64,000 bases of DNA from RUG100 sp963542695 (GTDB taxonomy: Bacteria > Bacillota > Clostridia > Peptostreptococcales > Anaerovoracaceae), in the NCBI GenBank assembly GCA_963542695.1, contig CAUTYX010000002.1:1-64000 (forward strand). The letters run 5' to 3'. The position numbers were made by a program, and so were the translations under genes. The notes below the pieces were generated by a model that worked only from the letters and a program-made list of their open reading frames with translations, was not told where the DNA came from and did not search any database. Below are positions 60,954 through 64,000 of the stretch, piece after piece (the first letter of the stretch is position 1; each line of letters starts with the position of its first letter).

Positions 60954-61461
60954 ATAGCAGTAGCTTTGCCGTCTTCTTTTCACAAATCCGATCCGGCAAG
61001 ATGAATTTTATACCCATATTTCCTTTTTTCCCCCTCTTTTTCCTTTTTTCCAACCTTGCTCCTCTCTTTTTATATATTATGTAAACTCTTTTCCGCACTA
61101 TTTTCTGTTCTGTTTTTTCTGCGGAAAAGTTCCGTACTTTTTCTTGATTTAAAAATAATGCGGAACACTGCCGGCATAAATCTTTACCATTTTGTTTCCA
61201 AACAAATCCCAAAGAAGAAAAAACATCATTAACACGGTATTTCACCCTGCTATTTTAAATCAAGTTAGCAATTACACAAATATCTTCCCTTTATAGTTCC
61301 CTTTCAATGTACTATCATGCTTCAAGCATTATTTTAGTACAAATTTATTAAATATTATTTTTTTCAAGAATCCAAATTCTCCGTACTATTTTGTATTTAT
61401 CTAAAAGTGCGGAATTGACCCAGCAAAAAAGAAAAAGTGCGGAACTTACCGCTATAAAGCG

Positions 61462-61591
61462 TAAAGCAAGCCTACAATCAGACTGGAAATCTGTTTCTCA
61501 TAAAGCAAACGGTCTAACTACCATAAATCAAAAATCTCACTGTGATAAAGCAAGAAATCCACCTACCGTAAATCGCAGAAAATGGCTTTAA
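61462..61591 (+). repeat. Degenerate ~39-46-bp tandem repeat, three copies
   Basis: The box TAAAGCAA recurs at 61462, 61501 and 61546, and 24-25 bp after each comes (T)AAATC (61487, 61525, 61570). Units two and three share ~22 of their first 29 bases. A half-unit (TAAAGC at 61455) precedes the array. No function is recognised; iterons, a transcription-factor array or remains of a mobile repeat are all possible. Confidence 0.5.
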
Positions 61592-61709
61592 TGTTCTCTT
61601 TAGTTTCGTTTATGGTATTGTCAGGTGAAAACAGCAAAGAGGCCAAAATTCTTTCTCATTTAATCTATGCTCTGCTCAGCCTTAGTCTGGTCACAAAACA
61701 GTCACATAC

Positions 61710-61734
61710 AGGGGTAATATCTACCCTTTTATTT
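61710..61734 (+). terminator. Small terminator-like hairpin
   Basis: GGGTA pairs with TACCC over a 5-nt loop, extended by a G-U and an A-T pair, then TTTT. It could end a short transcript from the repeat region. Confidence 0.4.
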
Positions 61735-61796
61735 CTATATGCTATTCTATATTTTTAATTTTCTTAAAAAATATGGTTTTTTAATAGTCTTTCCAG

Positions 61797-61802
61797 TATA
61801 AT
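61797..61802 (+). promoter_or_regulatory. -10 box of the AIM24-family gene
   Basis: A perfect TATAAT, ~78 nt before the ATG at 61880; no good -35 element. Confidence 0.4.
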
Positions 61803-61879
61803 AAGTATGCGTATTTACACAACATACCGTATGGTTTAAAAGACACCTTATCATTTAAAAGAAAGGACGGAGAAATACT

Positions 61880-62551
61880 ATGAAATATGATATCAAGCAG
61901 GCGCCCTTTGGGATTCTGCTTTGCCAACTGGAACAGGGCGAATCTATGAAATGTCAACAAGGTGGCATGGCTTGGATGACTAGAGGTATTGAAATGGCTA
62001 CCAAAGCCGGTGGGCTCGGAAAAATGTTTAAGAAAGCCATTACAAAGGAAAGCATTTTTTTCAATACGTATACTGCTCGCATGGCCGGCGAAATCGCTTT
62101 TTCTATGAGTTTCCCGGGACAGTTGATGGCCGTTGATGTAAGCAACCAAGCTATCGTTGCACAAAAGGGCTCCTTTATGGCTTGCGAAGAGTCTGTAGAA
62201 ATGGATATATTCTTCCGTAAAAATGCCGCTGCCGGCCTGTTTAGTGGAGAAGGCTTTGTCATGCAACGATTCTCCGGACGTGGTATGGCCTTCCTGGAAA
62301 TCGATGGCGGTATTATTGAATATCAGTTACAGCCTGGCCAAGAGTTAGTAATTGACAGCGGTCACTTGGCAGCAATGGAGGCTTCTTGTACTATCAATGT
62401 TGAAACAGTCAAAGGTCTTGGAAACATCGTTGCCGGCGGCGAAGGATTATTTAATACGGTTATCACCGGGCCCGGAAAAGTTTGGCTCCAAACCATGCCG
62501 ATTTCTAATTTAGCAAAAGCAATTCAGCCATATGTTGTTACCGGAAGCTAG
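61880..62551 (+). CDS. AIM24/TIGR00266-family protein
   Basis: A 223-aa protein of the AIM24 (TIGR00266, DUF124) family, a beta-rich fold of unknown biochemical function found in bacteria and in yeast mitochondria. Characteristic are the glycine-rich FFRKNAAAGLFSGEGFVMQRFSG stretch, GMAFLEIDGGIIEYQLQPGQELVIDSGHL, and the ETVKGLGNIVAGGEGLFNTVITGPGKVWLQTMP end. No signal peptide or membrane helix is evident. The ATG has GGACGGAG upstream. It stands alone after the repeat-rich gap, and nothing links it to the catabolic operon. Confidence 0.9.
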   Translation: MKYDIKQAPFGILLCQLEQGESMKCQQGGMAWMTRGIEMATKAGGLGKMFKKAITKESIFFNTYTARMAGEIAFSMSFPGQLMAVDVSNQAIVAQKGSFMACEESVEMDIFFRKNAAAGLFSGEGFVMQRFSGRGMAFLEIDGGIIEYQLQPGQELVIDSGHLAAMEASCTINVETVKGLGNIVAGGEGLFNTVITGPGKVWLQTMPISNLAKAIQPYVVTGS

Positions 62552-62567
62552 AATTGCAATCATAACT

Positions 62568-62596
62568 GCTTCTTGAATTAAATAATTTCAGGAAGC
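62568..62596 (+). terminator. Hairpin after the AIM24 gene
   Basis: GCTTCTTGAA pairs with TTCAGGAAGC (one G-U) over a 9-nt loop, 17 nt after the stop. There is no T-run, so a terminator is only likely. Confidence 0.5.
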
Positions 62597-62708
62597 TAAA
62601 CACTTTCGAATTTTCGAATTCAAGTTAAAACATTTCCCGCTGTGTTCTCATTTCTCCTTGTACACGTCCACGGCGAGCAATGTTTTTTTATTTTATGTAG
62701 TTTTTTCT

Positions 62709-64000
62709 CTAGCCTTCGTTTTCACTGGCGATGATATTTTTGGCGCCGTAACGCTCCCGCAGTAACGGCTTTTCAATTTTACCTGTCGCATTACGAGGAA
62801 CATCGGCAAAGATAAACTTTCTAGGCCGTTTATACTTTGGCAGTTCCCGGCAAAATTCCAACATATCATAATCAGAACAATGATATCCCGGTTTGACTTC
62901 AATAATGGCGGTTGCAATTTCACCAAGACGTTTGTCGGGAAGACCAATGACTGCAACATCCTTAACCGGCTGATATTTGTGAATAAAGTCTTCTACCTGT
63001 ACCGGATAAATATTTTCGCCACCGGATATAATTACATCCTTCTTGCGATCTACCAGGTAATAGAAACCATCCTCGTCTTGGCGAGCCATATCTCCTGTGT
63101 AGAGCCAACCATCTTCTGACAGTGACTCTTTAGTAGCTGCTTCATTATGGTAATAGCAAACCATGACACCGGGACCTTTAACACTTAGCTCCCCTACACT
63201 GCCTTGTGGCACTTCCCTTCTGTTTTCATCGACAATTTTCAACTGCCATCCATATCCGGGAACACCGATAGCTCCTACTTTATCAATGTTTTCCACCCCG
63301 AGATGAACACAACCGGGCCCAATGGATTCCGATAGTCCATAGTTTGTATCGTACTGGTGATGAGGGAAATATTCTCGCCAATGCTGCACCAAACTACGAG
63401 GTACCGGCTGCGCACCAATGTGCATAAGCCGCCATTGTTCCAAATGGTACTCCTCCATGTTAAAGTCATTCCGATCCAGGGCATCTAAAATATCCTGAGC
63501 CCAAGGAACTAACAGCCAAACAATGGAACAGCGCTCATCAGAAACGGCTTTCAAAATTTGCTCCGGCTTTGTACCTTTTAACAGAACTGCTTTGCCTCCG
63601 GTTAACAAAGAACCGAACCAATGCATCTTTGCGCCGGTATGATACAACGGTGGAATACATAAAAAAACATCTTCCTTGGTTTGACCGTGATGATTTTGCT
63701 CCACCTTTGCCGAATGCGACAAGGCACGGTGTTTATGCAAAATAGCTTTTGGAAATCCAGTAGTTCCGGAGGAAAAGTAAATAGCAGCATAATCCTCCTC
63801 TGTCAGCTCCACATTAGGATTGGTACTGGCATAGTTATGCACTTCCATAATATAGCTTTCGGCAAATTCCGGACATCCGTCACCGACATACAAAATCAAG
63901 CGACTGTGGGAAATCTTTTCAGCAATCTCCTCAATACGACTCTTAAATTCCGGTCCGAAGACAAGAGCATCCACCTCTGCCAACGTAAGACAGTAGTCGA
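62709..64000 (-). CDS. Acyl-CoA synthetase / AMP-dependent ligase (N-terminus beyond window)
   Basis: An adenylate-forming ligase that activates a carboxylic acid with ATP and CoA. About 430 residues are visible; the frame stays open to base 64000, so ~80-120 N-terminal residues are missing, and the TTG at 63983 is not a real start. Motifs in order: YFSSGTTGFPKAI (phosphate loop), TNYGLSESIGPG, WLYTGDMARQDEDG, DRKKDVIISGGENIYPVQVE (hinge) and the catalytic Lys in PRNATGKIEKP. It resembles medium/long-chain or carnitine-type CoA ligases; the substrate cannot be told. It is on the opposite strand to the catabolic operon. Confidence 0.92.
   Translation of the reverse strand, partial: DYCLTLAEVDALVFGPEFKSRIEEIAEKISHSRLILYVGDGCPEFAESYIMEVHNYASTNPNVELTEEDYAAIYFSSGTTGFPKAILHKHRALSHSAKVEQNHHGQTKEDVFLCIPPLYHTGAKMHWFGSLLTGGKAVLLKGTKPEQILKAVSDERCSIVWLLVPWAQDILDALDRNDFNMEEYHLEQWRLMHIGAQPVPRSLVQHWREYFPHHQYDTNYGLSESIGPGCVHLGVENIDKVGAIGVPGYGWQLKIVDENRREVPQGSVGELSVKGPGVMVCYYHNEAATKESLSEDGWLYTGDMARQDEDGFYYLVDRKKDVIISGGENIYPVQVEDFIHKYQPVKDVAVIGLPDKRLGEIATAIIEVKPGYHCSDYDMLEFCRELPKYKRPRKFIFADVPRNATGKIEKPLLRERYGAKNIIASENEG

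Larger units (their letters stand above)
60954..61879. other. 926-bp AT-rich non-coding stretch with short dispersed motifs
   Basis: No convincing gene is seen; short open frames here have poor composition. Six copies of a box resembling AAAAAGTGCGGAA occur in both orientations: ~61089-61104, 61129-61143, 61154-61165, 61377-61393, 61403-61414 and 61432-61444. They flank a second repeat family at 61462-61591. A hairpin with a T-run lies at 61710-61730 and the AIM24 promoter at ~61797. Confidence 0.55.

Noticed and set aside
60952..61245. 97-residue basic open frame on the minus strand
   Set aside because: Lys/Arg-rich composition results from T-rich DNA on the other strand; no ribosome site or promoter.
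61391..61591. 66-residue open frame with repeated KSAELT
   Set aside because: It reads through the short DNA repeats, has no ribosome site or good start codon, and shows no domain.
61455..61591. CRISPR array
   Set aside because: Repeats are too degenerate, only three units, spacers are not unique inserts, and there are no cas genes.

Overview
The window is chromosomal DNA of a low-to-medium G+C, Gram-positive, strictly anaerobic bacterium of the class Clostridia. The evidence is PolC replicase, DivIVA/SepF division genes, a PASTA-domain Ser/Thr kinase, a teichoic-acid-type ABC exporter, an [FeFe]-hydrogenase maturase (HydE), and Bacillus/Clostridium-style gene order in the translation and cell-envelope operons. 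A Gin-like mini-protein hints at sporulation. I cannot name the genus; the family Anaerovoracaceae is only a guess. The first 45 bases are an untrimmed Illumina Nextera adapter, so this is the end of an assembly contig. The genomic sequence next to it is a multi-hairpin element that looks like a repeat.

Layout. (1) 0.3-13 kb, all minus strand: RlmD-type rRNA methylase and thioesterase, pnp, rpsO, then the rimP-nusA-ylxR-ylxQ-infB-rbfA-nrnA-truB-ribF operon with many 4-nt ATGA overlaps. (2) 13-23 kb, minus: pyrH-frr-uppS-cdsA-dxr-rseP-ispG-polC, joining UMP kinase, ribosome recycling, lipid and isoprenoid precursor synthesis and replication. This PolC has no proofreading exonuclease domain. 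(3) 23-31 kb, mixed strands: a membrane zinc-ribbon protein, a secreted C39-like putative peptidase beside a stand-alone LytTR regulator, rpoZ-gmk-yicC, the ribosome-rescue factor rqcH, a lipase-like hydrolase, and a 34-residue Gin-like zinc protein. (4) 31-39 kb, minus: rluD-lspA-divIVA-sepF-yggS-hlyD-like, trmD-rimM-khpA-rpsP-ffh-ylxM. (5) 39-41 kb, plus: TM1266-like regulator and hydE. (6) 41-54 kb, minus: queH-asnA-priA-def-fmt-rsmB-stp-prkC-rsgA-rpe-tagG-tagH-ddl. (7) 54-64 kb: ytqA, tdk, then a catabolic module and an AIM24 protein, ending in an acyl-CoA synthetase gene cut by the right edge.

The accessory region of most interest is 55.9-61.9 kb. A PAS-AAA+-HTH sigma-54 activator is followed by a near-consensus -24/-12 promoter and two genes for an acylating aldehyde dehydrogenase and a class III omega-aminotransferase. 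Three copies of a ~22-bp imperfect palindrome lie upstream of the sigma-54 promoter. A fourth copy lies just upstream of the activator gene's own promoter. Together these suggest an autoregulated, sigma-54-driven switch for fermenting an omega-amino compound (taurine or beta-alanine are the obvious candidates) through a semialdehyde to an acyl-CoA. The two enzyme genes have codon use typical of very highly expressed genes. A ~1-kb non-coding stretch after them carries two families of short degenerate repeats.

No rRNA, tRNA, CRISPR array, insertion sequence or prophage is visible.
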